In this document: in pieces, positions 1-12,100 of the stretch
Layout: every line of letters starts with the position of its first letter
How positions within the stretch are numbered: the stretch's first letter is position 1
NCBI RefSeq assembly: GCF_963678635.1
Contig: NC_087062.1
Location: 99,875,705 to 99,924,208 of the forward strand
Origin: Symsagittifera roscoffensis
Lineage: Eukaryota > Xenacoelomorpha > Acoela > Convolutidae
Direction of reading: 5' to 3'
DNA: 48,504 nucleotides
Notes under the pieces: model-generated
What the model saw: the letters and a program-made list of their open reading frames with translations, nothing else
Told to the model about the DNA's origin: nothing
Databases searched by the model: none
Translations under genes and position numbers: made by a program

Positions 1-90
1 ATTTTTTGTCGAAAACTATTATTTTGATCTGCGAAAATTGACTGAATAAAAAAACCAGACGATTTACAAGTGGTTATAAACATTCCTCAA

Positions 91-1012
91 GTACCCGCAC
101 CGAGCGCCCATGGATTCTAATCGATTATAATGGATTCCCGAGACAAAAATAATCGATTATAATCCATTACGGATGTAAAATTCAGACCACGAAATCGATT
201 ATATAGCCATTATAATCGATTATTTTTGAACATTTATAATCCATTATAATCGATTATAATCCATTATTTTTGTCACTGAAATCGATTATTTTTGCCAAGA
301 TAATCCATTATATTCGATTATTTTGAAATCAAAATCCATTATAATCCATTATAATTGATTATAATCCATTTTATTTTTAGAACTAAATTTGATTATTTTT
401 ACAAACTTTTGCCAATTTTTTGTGAAAAGTTTGCAGAAATTATGCCCTGTCTTTTACTAAATACCATGTCTCAACTTCGTCATCTCGCCCCCTTAAGCTT
501 TTTACCCTCCTCAGGTGGGAGATTGAATAAATATGGGAGGGAGTAAATAAACCGAACGGGGTGGTGGTAAATAAACCGGGGGAGGGGGGCTAAACTGGTC
601 ATCCCCTCGCCCCCTCAAAATTTTTTACCCCCCCCCCCCAGCTAAAGGGGCAGGGTAAACTGTCTGGGGTCGGGTAAAATGAAGTGTTAAACTGCGATGA
701 ATTAGAAAAAGCAGAGACAAAAAATATATAAATTTTTTTTTAAATGTAACATTTTATGAAACATAACACGTCGCAACTACAGTAAACAGGAAATGAGATA
801 ATTTTGAACAAAATTGTAAATTTCATGAATAAGCCCTCAAAAAAATCCATTATAATTGATTATAATCGATTATAATGGATTTTATTGGGATAAAAAATAT
901 TAGGATTATAATCCATTTTTAATGGATTATAATCGATTATTTTGTCATTTTATAGACTGACCATATTATGACAATATATCGATTATGATCCATGGGCGCT
1001 CGGTGCGGGTAC
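91..1012. mobile_element. MITE family M1, complete copy with TA flanks
   Basis: Terminal inverted repeats CCCGCACCGAGCGCCCATGG and its complement at 993-1010 are flanked by TA on both sides, as for Tc1/mariner-type insertions. The interior has many short ATAATCGATTAT / AATCCATTATAAT words and a G/C-run core. It has no coding capacity. Related copies: 1380-2200, 4083-4851 and 40883-41106. Confidence 0.75.
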
Positions 1013-1053
1013 CTTTTGTGCGATTTCCTCACACGAGAATGGGGATGGGGGAC

Positions 1054-1170
1054 AGATTGCAAAACTGGTCCCTATTTACTTTAATCTTTTACATTGATTT
1101 CAGACAAATAAAACAGTACAAAGTATTCAAGGTACAAGATTAAAGTAAAGAGGGACCAGTTTTGCAATCT
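1054..1170. repeat. Fold-back inverted repeat, 35-bp arms
   Basis: Arms 1054-1088 and 1136-1170 are complementary with one mismatch, around a 47-base loop. The transcript would form a stable hairpin. Likely a tiny fold-back element; no coding content. Confidence 0.7.
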
Positions 1171-1379
1171 ATCCCCAAAAGAGCTTTAAGATGATAATTT
1201 GCAAGAAAAAAGTCTTTCATTTTGTTAGTTCTGGCTGTTTTCTGTTTTCCCTCCTCCCCCCGCCCCCCAACCTCACTCCAGTTTCAATTTTTTATTCTAC
1301 CGATTGATTTTACAAGGTTGATTATGAAGACCAAAGATGTTTGTCATGGCCTAATTAGACCACGTTGGAATCAAGCCTA

Positions 1380-2200
1380 ATTAGTTGTTGATGGAATCAA
1401 GCCATCCCCCACTGGAATTTCATAGATAATAATCAATTATACTGGACTTTTATTGTCAGTCTCCATAAATTTTAAAAATATTTGATTATAATCGATTAAA
1501 AATGAGTTAGAATCATAATTTTTGTTGTATCAAAAAAATCCATTTTTATCGATAATTATCATGTAACATCAGTTAATTGAAATGAGATTCATTTTGGCTT
1601 AGAATATTAGAATGTATTTATCTTGCTTTCATTTTTTATTTCACATTTTTTTTTCATAAATGTTTCAGTTTAATTTTTTTCCAGGTCTTTATTTGCTCTC
1701 CTTAATCCTTTTGGTTTCTCCAGCATATGAACCCCACGTTCAACCCTCCACCCACATAGCTTCCCCCTCTCTCACATTTAGCTTCCCCCTATCGCCTGCA
1801 TATCCTCATTTAAACCCCGTTACATCCCTTAAAAGTCCACTCATCCCAGTAAATGTGTGTGGGGGGGGGGGGGGGGTATAAACTGAGGGAAGGGGGGGGG
1901 GTATAAACTGAGGGAAGGGGGGGGTATAAACTGAGGGAAGGGGTGAACGTGAACGAAGATAAGGAGGGGCTTAAACGGGCGTTATAAAACTAAGTAGGTT
2001 TAGAGTTCGATTAAGCCGTGAGTAATGCAGAATGTTGCAAAATTTGCAAATAATTTTGTCAAAACTTATTGAGATTATAACCCATTATAGTCAGTTATAA
2101 AGTATTTTTATTGGACTATAATCCATTATAATGGTTTTTAATGGATTGTGTTTTTACAAAAGTAATCAATTTTAAGGACAACTTAATCAATTTCGTAATC
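1380..2200. mobile_element. Degenerate M1 MITE copy
   Basis: Shares the AATCGATTATAAT-type words and a conserved inner block (GCCGTGAGTAATGCAGAATG) with the copy at 4083-4851. The terminal repeats are eroded, so the limits are approximate. Confidence 0.5.
1857..1945. repeat. G-rich minisatellite, 3 units
   Basis: About three copies of a unit made of a G run followed by TATAAACTGAGGGAA. It lies within the degenerate M1 copy. The long G runs could fold as quadruplexes. Confidence 0.7.
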
Positions 2201-2235
2201 TAAAATTGCAACAAAATTGGATTTTAATGACAACA

Positions 2236-2564
2236 AAGTTGTTTTCCGAGCTCTCCCAAAAAAGCACTAAAAAGACGCCGTTTGGCCAAATTTTCTGCGC
2301 CAAATTTTTGACAAAACAGATAAAAAAAAGCCGTTTTCGGGCACATTTTGGAAAATTTTGATTAAAAATGGCGCTTTTATTTGGCGCGCGCTCCCCCTCA
2401 AAATTAGTATATTGGCGCCCAAGGCTCCTTTAGAAAAATTTTAGGGTCGGTCGGCCAAAAATGGATTTCTTAAAAAGTACCAAAGGAAGACCCTTTGGGT
2501 CGGCAGGGAATCGAATCCTCGAAGAGGAGAGCGTTCGCCAACTCCCCCCCTAAATCCAACCCTG
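2236..2564. mobile_element. hAT MITE fragment (family T)
   Basis: Matches the right-hand part of the complete copy at 39731-40102 (GGCGCGCGCTCCCCCTC, then GACCCTTTGGGTCGGCAGG) and ends CCTAAATCCAACCCTG. The left terminus is missing. Confidence 0.6.
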
Positions 2565-2925
2565 AGTCGGAATGCTGGATGCACATTTTTACTTAAATGA
2601 AACTTTTCTCCAATAAGCAAGTGGGTAAGATGGATATATTCTTTTTATTGCAAAACTTAAAACGAGCGGAAAGCGAACAAAACTTGATAGAGTTAGGTAG
2701 AAAATTGCAGAACATTTATTATTGCGTACTTTGATTTTAGGAGGGAAATCCACATTATTTAATGGAAAATCTTCTACAACTTTTTTTTGCGTGCTTAGCG
2801 TGTTATATTATGTTCTTGAATGTTCAGAGTTCACTGGAGTTCATTACATAATTTTTTTAACATTAAGTGCCGATAAGTATGTCAAGATACGGACTTCAAT
2901 TTGGCTCGAGAAAATCTTGTTTCAG
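2565..2925. other. No gene seen
   Basis: AT-rich DNA before the first visible exon. The open frames here (for example from 2722) have no splice or codon-usage support. No promoter or upstream exon can be defined. Confidence 0.5.
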
Positions 2926-3180
2926 CTGCTGCTTACAGCCAGGCAGCACTGAGCAAGGAAGCAGGGTCACGAGGTTCCCAGAGCAAGTCTGCATCTGTGA
3001 GCGAGTCAAGTGGAGCAGGTCCCAGCATCAGTGTGCACAGCGCCTCATTCAAGAAGTCCTACTACGCCGGGGGATCAGGGGCAGGGTCAGGGGCAGGGGG
3101 GAGTGGTGTTGGAAGAGGGTCCAAATCTGGATCCAGTGTCTCGGCTGGATCCTCTATCAATGCTTCACAGCCTTCGAGAA
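2926..3180 (+). CDS. Gene 1 exon 1 (first one visible)
   Basis: 255 bp, phase 1 to 1. The acceptor is TGTTTCAG before 2926 (a second AG at 2936-2937 is also in phase). The donor is GAGAA/GTAACA. It encodes 85 residues of low-complexity Ser/Gly/Ala sequence, including GSGAGSGAGG-type runs, with no structured domain. No start codon fits, so at least one upstream exon exists; I found none between 1 and 2925. Confidence 0.7.
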
Positions 3181-6100
3181 GTAACAAACCTCTTCCGCCA
3201 GTTTTGATGTTTTCACTCGAACCTTATACAGTTTATGAATAACAAAAAAGGTTCATTCAAAAACATCATTTGCGTCTTTTAATAAACGAATGATTTATCC
3301 GAATGAGGCTGAGTTTGACTCACATTTTTAATATTCATTGGGCGCATTATCTTTTTTTGGATAAAAGACCAAAAGAAGTAAATGTGGCATACAAAAGGGT
3401 GGGAAATTTTTAAACCCTTTTTGATTGCATACTCGCTTCTCTGCTCAAATAAACATTTTAAGAAAAACAAATTCTACAACGTAGAGTAACCAAAAAGCCA
3501 AACAATCACAAGCGAGCTTTCTTTAATACTATTTATTTAAAAAAATTTCATATGCTAAGATGAACCTAAACTTTAAAAAACAGGCCTCTTTTCTCGATCA
3601 CCAAAGTTTTTAAGGCTAACTTTTTTGAGCAATATTCAAAAAATTAAATTTTTAGTATACAGCTCTGAGTAAAAATGTTAAAACTAACTTACATGGCTAA
3701 TATCCCGAAATGCAGTTTATCTGCGTAGTACCGGCCAATTACACTCTGGCTTTTCTTAAGATAGAAAGCTTTAAATTTGTATCCCTTTTGATGTGAAATA
3801 TATGAGCAAATTTAAAGAGTGCATGACGATGATTTTTTATGGAAGTAAGTACATCTTTTTCGAAAAAAATTCTACATAGCCAGATAAAATTCTAGCTCGA
3901 AAAAATAAAAGTTTCTGCAAGTAATCAGATTTTACTTACCGCTAAATACTTTTGTGACTAAAGAATATTGAAGAAAAAACTAAGACAAATGCAGTTTTTT
4001 GTTCGCAATGCAGATATGAAACTTCATAATTAAAATGTCTACATACTTTGTAAAATTTGCTTTATAAAAATGGCTATTGCAACCCGCACTGGAGGTCCAT
4101 GGATAACTATCAATTATATTGTCATTTTATAGTCAGTATCTATAAAATTACAAAAACAATCGATTATAATCCATCAAAAATGGATTATAATCTCATGATT
4201 TTCATATCAAAACAATCCAAAATAAAAGATTACAATTGATTATAATCCATTAGAAACGGATTATAATCATAATAATTTTTAAAATCATTATAATCCATAT
4301 AAAATATTATAATCGACTATAATGTAATTTTTAAGAAGAAATTATGAGTTTTGTAAACTTTTTTCAGTATTATCTTATTTCCTGTTTCATGCAGCTTCTT
4401 ACTTTTCAAATAAATTTTTACTTTTCATAAAAGATTTTATTTATTTAAGTTTTCTCTACTTTTTTCATACTACGTAAACTGCCCCTCCCCCTACCCAGTT
4501 TACCCCTCCTCAGTGGTTTTAATTCGGTTGTGAGGGGGGAGGAGCAAATGCGGATGGGGGGCAAAGTGAGGGGGGTTAAAGTGTGTAGGTTTAGACTGCC
4601 AGTAGGCCGTGAGTAACGCAGAATTGTTGCAAGTTTTGCGAATGATTTTGCAAAAAATTGTAAAGATTATAATCCGTTATAATCAATTGTAATGGATTTT
4701 AAATGGATTATAATCCGATATAATGGATTTTAGTGAATTGACTTTTAACGAAAATAATCGGTTATAATGACTGCATAATCGATTTCATGGTCCCAAATGG
4801 ATTACAATGTCAACAAATTCTCGATTATGATCCATGGAACTCCGGTGCGGGAAAGAATCTTACACTGAGTTTATCTATCTCCCCTGGTTGGAGATAGCAG
4901 TGCATTTCAGAAATAGATGATAGCGTTTTCACTTTGTTGGTATTCAAAAACTTTTTGTGTATCAGTGTCACATTAATTAGCTTCATCCGTGACTCATCAA
5001 AAAAATATGGATGCGAAATACATTGATGATTCAATGATGAATTGTGACTGAAACTTACTTGAAAAAAATTTATATCTAGGTTCATTGGTTTTCAACAAAA
5101 CAAATCGAATTGGGTTTTCAGGTAGAAAAATGAACAAGCTGAAGAGCAACAGAGTATTTGTTGAACAATTTTGCAGCGAATTTAAATTGAGCAAAAAAAC
5201 TTATCAATAAAACAAGCCCAGAGTGTAGCGTGGAGCAACAATCACTTGTGGAAGGTTGCTTACACATCCCATGAGTTTCATGGATCCTATTAGGATCTTA
5301 ATTGCATCCTATCCAACTTCGGTCGCCGAAAATTGACTGAATTATAAAATCACACTAAGCATAAATATTCCGTTTGCTTGGAAGTCGGAACAACAAGATT
5401 GCTGGTATATCAGGGTAACGCCCTGAATGTTCCGACTGCCCCAAACACTTTCCCAAATCTTTTATGTCGCAGTGTCGCAGTAGTTAGCTTAATCCATCAA
5501 AGTGTTTGGGAAAAACTCTAAACTTTGGACAAAATCAAAGATCAAGTGTGAAATTTTAAGTCGTACGAAATTAGTCCGACCAATTGGCTAGCCTCAGCTC
5601 AACTCAATTTTGGAGGATCTTGTGTTGCAGAATAATTCGCCAGCATAAATGATTTACGTTACGCTTTCACAGCATGGCCAAATAGGCAATTTCGGATTTC
5701 TAAATTTTGCAAGGTAAATATCTGTTTAAATTTGATGTTAGGGAGTCGATATCTTCAATGGGGAATAAAACAATTTTGCTAAAAATTAATAATTCGATCG
5801 CCGAAAATTGACTGAATAAAAATTCGCCCAAAGCATTACTATTCCGTTTTCTTTGCAAGTCGGAACAGTTTTTGCGAATTTATTGCTTAATTCTTGCAAT
5901 AATGTAATTCCTCTCCAAGAATTTTGCGAGAGTTGCATTTCATAGAAAAAAATATAAATTTCAGTGCAGGTTCAGTATCCGAAACACAAAATAAGTGAAG
6001 GAAATAGATCATACAGAAGGATAACCTCCTTATGGTTTTGTGCAAGTACTTTTTTCACAAAAATTAAAAATCTTTTCATGAATTATAGTTGAATCAAATA

Positions 6101-9100
6101 ATTATCAAAGCTTTGTTCAGATGTTAAGTGAAGGAAATGAACTTTCAGGTTCATCGCGTCGAGCTTTGACAGAAAAGCAGTCTTCGGTTGGTGGGAGGAG
6201 TCAGCAGCAGAGCGAGGACTCATCAGTGATTGGGAGCATAGCCACCAGTCAAAGGTTCAGTGACTCTGGAAGTATGGTCAGTGGCAGCAACAACAAGAGC
6301 AGAGCCAGCAGAGGAGCACCTTCATTGAGTGGAAACAACAGATCGTTTGGCGAGGCATCGAAAGAACAAAGCAGTCGTGCATCCACCCGAAAGAGCGGAC
6401 TATCGAAAGGTGAAGCATGATTGGCTATAAGCACAAGTTGACAAATAGCATCGTAGTGTGGCCTAATTGCTAGCAAAGTTCGTGCTATATACTGCCTTTT
6501 ACCATTGAGCAAAATAAAAAAATTGAACATAAAAAGTTGCTGGCTTTTACAAGCATAGAGGTCAAAAACTGTTTGAAATTTTGATGAATCTTTCGGTATA
6601 ATCAGGAGTGGATTTAGTGAAACATTCACCCAGAAAGTACATAACGACTGGGAAAAAAGCATAATCCTATAACAATCGGCTACCGTCAAAATTAGATCCT
6701 ACGTGTTTTCCACCATCTCTACTACAGCAAATTCAAAAAGAGTCCTTCAAAAATCGGGTCGACGATCGTGTTACTGCGTAAAGGCTAGCGGCCGAACGAA
6801 ACATATCAACTGTTTAAAGCAAGAATTGTGAGCTTATGAGTGGATCTCAGTATCCCCAGACCACGATGTCACTCTTAAAAACGGGCTTAGTATATTACTA
6901 CTAATATGTTTTTGGTTTGTACAGATATGCTAAATCTATCAGAGATGGATTGACCCTTTCCTGACTCCTGGCTCCTAATATACTTTAAATGAAAATTAAA
7001 GTGGTTAAATTAATTGCAGCTCATATTCGGAGAGCTAAGAGTTGTTTTCCACATATAAAACAGTTCAACGACAGAACCTTCCCCTTCTGAGGTGTTCGTT
7101 AAAGAAGCTGCTTCTTCACCACCGGTATGGATTGTACCGCTCGCTCTACCCCGACTTCCTGAAAAATTAAATCGTTCGTGCGATAGTTTCTGTATCATCT
7201 GTGTGATAATCATGTCTTACGCTACGAGAATTCTCGTTCTTGATTTGATTTTCGGCAGATTTTAGTTTTCGCGAGGTAATAAAGTGTCGCATGTCTTGTT
7301 TTTCAATCGAAAATTAAAAAATCACTCCTTCGACTCTTTTAACTTTCATGTTTTGTTCGTTTCATCAACTAACGTTATTATTTGTAATTTTAGAGGTACC
7401 GTACCCTCTTTTTTTCGAAATCAAACTTTTGGTTGAAGGGCGAATAGGATTTTTTCAAAGCGGCGGTCTTTCGAAAAATTTTTGTGAGTGAACCATTTCT
7501 TTTTGCATCGGCATGATTGATTTTTTTCAGATAAAAATCACTTTTTGGCACTTTTCAGAATGAACTGGTTCAGCTAAAATTTTGTTTTGTTCAGCGCGTC
7601 TCTCAAAATTTCAAGGCGTCTCTAGAAAAAATTAGAGGTAGTCCTCCAAGTTGGATGTCTGGAAAAAGCAGCAAATTTTTCAAAATCTAAAAGGGAATAT
7701 CCACCATAGCCCGTTCCCTAAATTTATTACTCTTGCGTGTTATTAATGAAAAAAATGGTACACAAAAATGACGCAAAAAAAGAAAGAGCCAATTCTTATT
7801 ATAATTAGGAGTAAAGCCGCCTTCCTTCTGTATCCGCATGGACCCAGCAGATGTTTTAGCTAGCGAACCAATCAATCACGCCCCATTAAGTACACAGTTA
7901 CAAGTTCTTAGTACTTCTTCAAGGCAATATCAAAATTGGGTTAATAATTGTGGTCATTTCATGCAAGAGAAAATAACTGTTATGAGTGTTGCAATATTCT
8001 TACAAGATAGCCAATCTTCGCTAACTAAGGTTTCTGTTTATATCCATGACTTGATTTGAGTCACAGGTGGGGCTGGCAGTAGTAAGCAAAGAGTGGCAGT
8101 TCCGATCTCGATGGCGAACGAGTTCAAAAACGAACAGAAGGATTTGGTGGTGCTTGCGAACAAGCCCTGGAACCCGTTCTTCCGAGAGCCCTGGCAGCGT
8201 CCCTACAAGTACCCGATCCGGAAGAAGATAGCGACGTGCCATGAGCCCCCTGTGCGGGTCACAAATCCCTACTGGGAGGGCAGAGACAGCATACAAGTGC
8301 CAAAGTAGGTCCACATTTTAGCCAGATATCAAAGACGGCGGTGCACTACTGCAGTCGTGATCATTGACCTTTTATGATGGCCGCGATAAACTTTCTTACG
8401 CTAAGCCTTCAGATTTTGTAAACGCATTTTCTGTAACAATCATAAATGTCATCAAAGTCTGAAAACAACCAAGTTATGTTTATTCAGAAGTGTGCAGAGG
8501 GGAAGGGGAAATTCGAACAACCTCAATTCTGCCTTTCAATTTTTTCCTTAGAACATTAATTTTCAAGAGGTGCCATTGGCGTCAATATCTACAATTTTTT
8601 TTGGAAAAGCGACATCTCATCATGGTCGAAAAATCCGTGCGCACACCTCTACTTTCATGAAAACTAAACGAGATAAGAATCTGTGCGGTTTCAGAGTGAC
8701 GCGTTTTTCCAAGTCCAGTTATACTGACATGCAAGCGAGAGGGGGCAGTAAGAGGAGAAGAGCGAGCGACGACAAGAAGTTCTCCCACACAGGCTTCTCC
8801 ATCTCGGGCGAGGGGGGAGGAGGGGAAGAGGGGGAGGAGTCCAAGTACAGTCTGTTTGAAGACCATCCCGCCGACTTCCGAACAATTCCCGGGTGCGTTA
8901 GCTTACATACACAAATGTAAATCAAGTATGAATTTTTTAATTGAACGAACATAAGTAAAAAGTCATTCCGGGCTATTAATTTTATAGTATTTTTCGTTGG
9001 AATTCTTCACATTTTTGGTCTAACTGTGAACCATTTTCCCAAATATATGATTTATGTGTAATTGAGGATAAAGAACGATTTAAACACAAAATGTTTTTGT

Positions 9101-12100
9101 TCAGAGAAACGGATTTTACAGTTCTGCTCAAAGACTTGTTGAATTTCATTTGTTATTGATGAACATCAAAAATGAATTATTAAAGAGGTACTAAAAAACA
9201 AACATTTCTAATTTATGATATTTTGGCCAGAGACAGAATAATCTGGATTATTTGTTTTAGAGAGTCCAAAGGTAAAAGAAGTAGCGCCAGAGCATCTAGA
9301 GCTTCAGGGAGTCAGAGGATGGGCAGCAGTTTGCGGAGTACTAACTCATCAAACTCGAGCAAAAGAGTTCGATTCTCGACGAACAACACTCGTCACACGT
9401 TTCCGGCTGAATCCGAGGGACGAAGTGCCAGGCGCAGCAGCAATGGAGATCCGTCGGCTAAGTTCAACAGTCGAGGGAATGTACGCCGTCGGTCAGAGAG
9501 TGGTGCTGGATCCGCCGGTTCTTCGGACGAATATGAGTCGGACGTTGGGAGTCGTATGTCCACTTCGCCGAGGAGGTCTCGGCAGTTGACTTCTTCGCGA
9601 GCAAACAATCGTGCTAATTCCATGCGTCCTAGGAACAGCAGTGAACCGGTAGTGCCAACATATTAAATATTTATGCTTCAGCATCATTTGAAAGGTGTTA
9701 GAGCAATTTTTTTGGATACATTTCAGCGGAAAGAGCGGACTTGTCAGTTTATTCCTCTCCATTCCAAAGAACTTTCCGAAAAAAAAAGATTCATAAATTG
9801 CGATGAAAATTGCACTTCTCATGTATAACTATTGATAGTTTTTTCAAACGTCTGTACCAAGTTTGTGATTTCGTCCAGGTAATGAACAAAATCTACAAAA
9901 CGTACAAATTGAAAAAACTTTAGATTCTTAAAATTATTATTGGTCATTAAATTTAACAATTTAACAAATTTAACGGCCGAAATTTGAAGGTACCTCTGGC
10001 AAATGATTACAGGTTGGAAACAAAATAAATCAATCTTTTGAAAAGTTAATCCACGGACACAAGTTAACAATAATGTTTTTTCATAACAAATTCGTTTTAT
10101 GCTTTGAGTTTGAAATAGTAGTATCTGTAGTGTAGTTCAGGCACTTATCTGTGTCGTGTATATTTATTTGTTCTTTTTTTCTTCAAAATGATGCTTTTTT
10201 CTTCAAAAATTGGAAATTTGAACATGTCTAAAAGCTATTGATTTGGAAAAGACAATTGAGAAATTGGAGAGAGTCAAAGAACTCAGTAAAACCAAAAAAC
10301 ATAATCGTTTACTTCCTGGACGTTTTCCAATTTTCGAATTTCAAAGAAAGGGAGAAATTCAACCAATAAATCTCGAATTTTTTCAGTTTTTTAATTATCA
10401 GAATGCATTTCAAAGTCCTGAGTTTCAATCTGTCAAAATATTTTAAAAAACTATAAAATAAGTGGCCAATGGACACAAAAGAATTTTTATAAATAAATTT
10501 TAACGCTTTCAAACTTTAATTATGTTTAATTACAATATAGCTGATATCTTGAAACATGACTAAAACTCGCATTGATGGAGAAGTTATGGACTTTTTTAAA
10601 TTCTATTCGATTAATTGAATCATTTTTAAATCAAACATTACTAAATAAGTATTTAAAACAAACTCACAAAAGCGTAACAAAAAAGCATACGCAGACAAGA
10701 ACGTCCATGCGCTCACGCTCGTTGGCTACTGCCTGGAGCCCATTTGCGTGCGCAAATGGTTCCCAGGCAGAAGCGAATGCACGTGAGCTGCGCATAGACG
10801 TGCGGGCGTGTGTGCGGACAACCAAGTAGTAAGGCTTTTGTGTATGTTGGAACCAGATCTAAACTAGTATTTATCATTGGTTATTATTATGATATTTTAT
10901 CTCTATAAAATATTAAATACTAACCAATCATACTCCATCAAACTAACAACCTATTTAACTGTAAAGTGTTGAAACTACTTGTAGCTTCAACACCAGAACA
11001 ATTTGAATTAAACTTAGAATACAGTTGTTCTCATTCTGGAACTAACTCGCGTAAACCGGTGTACACTAGATCTATTGAGACTAGGAGATATAAGAGTAAG
11101 ATCGGTATTAGACTAAGAAGTTGCACGAATCTATCCGGCCGAAAATAAGATAGTGTGACGAGCAGACGGTGTACCCTATCTGAAATTACTCTATGAGTAC
11201 AGTACAAAGTACATAACTCAATTTGATTTAATTACTTATTCAGTTAATATTAAATTCAGAAATGTTTAATTTCTCGAACAGTTTTGCGAAAAAAACTCCA
11301 GAGTTTCAGAACGTCAAAAACAGACTCCGACAAGTTTGAGGGTCAACGGTCAGTCTAGTGCCAAGGCAACTGGTCGAGTTTGTGGCGTGAGCAAAACGGA
11401 CTGTACAGTACAAAAGGTTTCCTAAAATTTGTACAGCTCTGAGCTAATTTGAAAAAATGCAAATATATCTTTCTGGTGTTTGTTTTCTCCATTTTTGAAA
11501 TCAGTTTCGAAATTTACACTGAAAAAGCATTCAGAAAATCTAGGGGATTTATTTTGAAAACCGGATGCCGGAAAAATGAAGTTCGCCCCAAAAATTTGCG
11601 TGTAAGCTGGTGCATCAAACGCGGTTTTAGTACCAGGTTCGAAGATTTTTCTTTCGCTATTTTTTTAAAAATTGATTTAAATTTTTTATCAAAGGGCTGA
11701 CCACTGAATTGGATAATGTTCCCAGATTTTTGCAGTTAATCTGGCAAATACATGTTCGATTCATGTTGAATGGATTAATTTTGGGCATAAAAGCGGCAAC
11801 TTGACAGAGTGAAGTAAACTCGGAGGGAGCGTTATAAAGTAATGCTAAAAAATAGCATTGTGAAGGGGCTTTATAAAGTATCGAGGGGGTTTTGAGGGGG
11901 CTTTGTAAAGTATTGTACAATAATAGCATTAGACTGCAAAAAATCTACAAAAACAAAAATCTTCAATAATAAGGTTGAGACTTATTAAATGTTTAACCAG
12001 GAGAAAAAGTTTTTTAAGGTTAAGTGTTAATCATGAGGTGAAGTTTATCATAGTTTGCCATATTTCCATTACAACGCATAAGATTTTTGGCTTTATTATT

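Larger units (their letters stand above)
3181..6148 (+). other. Gene 1 intron 1
   Basis: A 2.97-kb AT-rich intron. It contains an M1 MITE (4083-4851) and HINE-like fragments (5310-5872). 3241-4082 holds no recognisable feature. Confidence 0.6.

Noticed and set aside
6249-6689. 146-codon minus-strand frame
   Set aside because: It overlaps gene 1 exon 2 antisense and runs on into AT-rich intron, with no splice or motif support.
7838-8059. Open frame of 73 codons on + with varied composition
   Set aside because: It lies just before the exon 3 acceptor, has no acceptor or donor of its own that fits, and is AT-rich in third positions.
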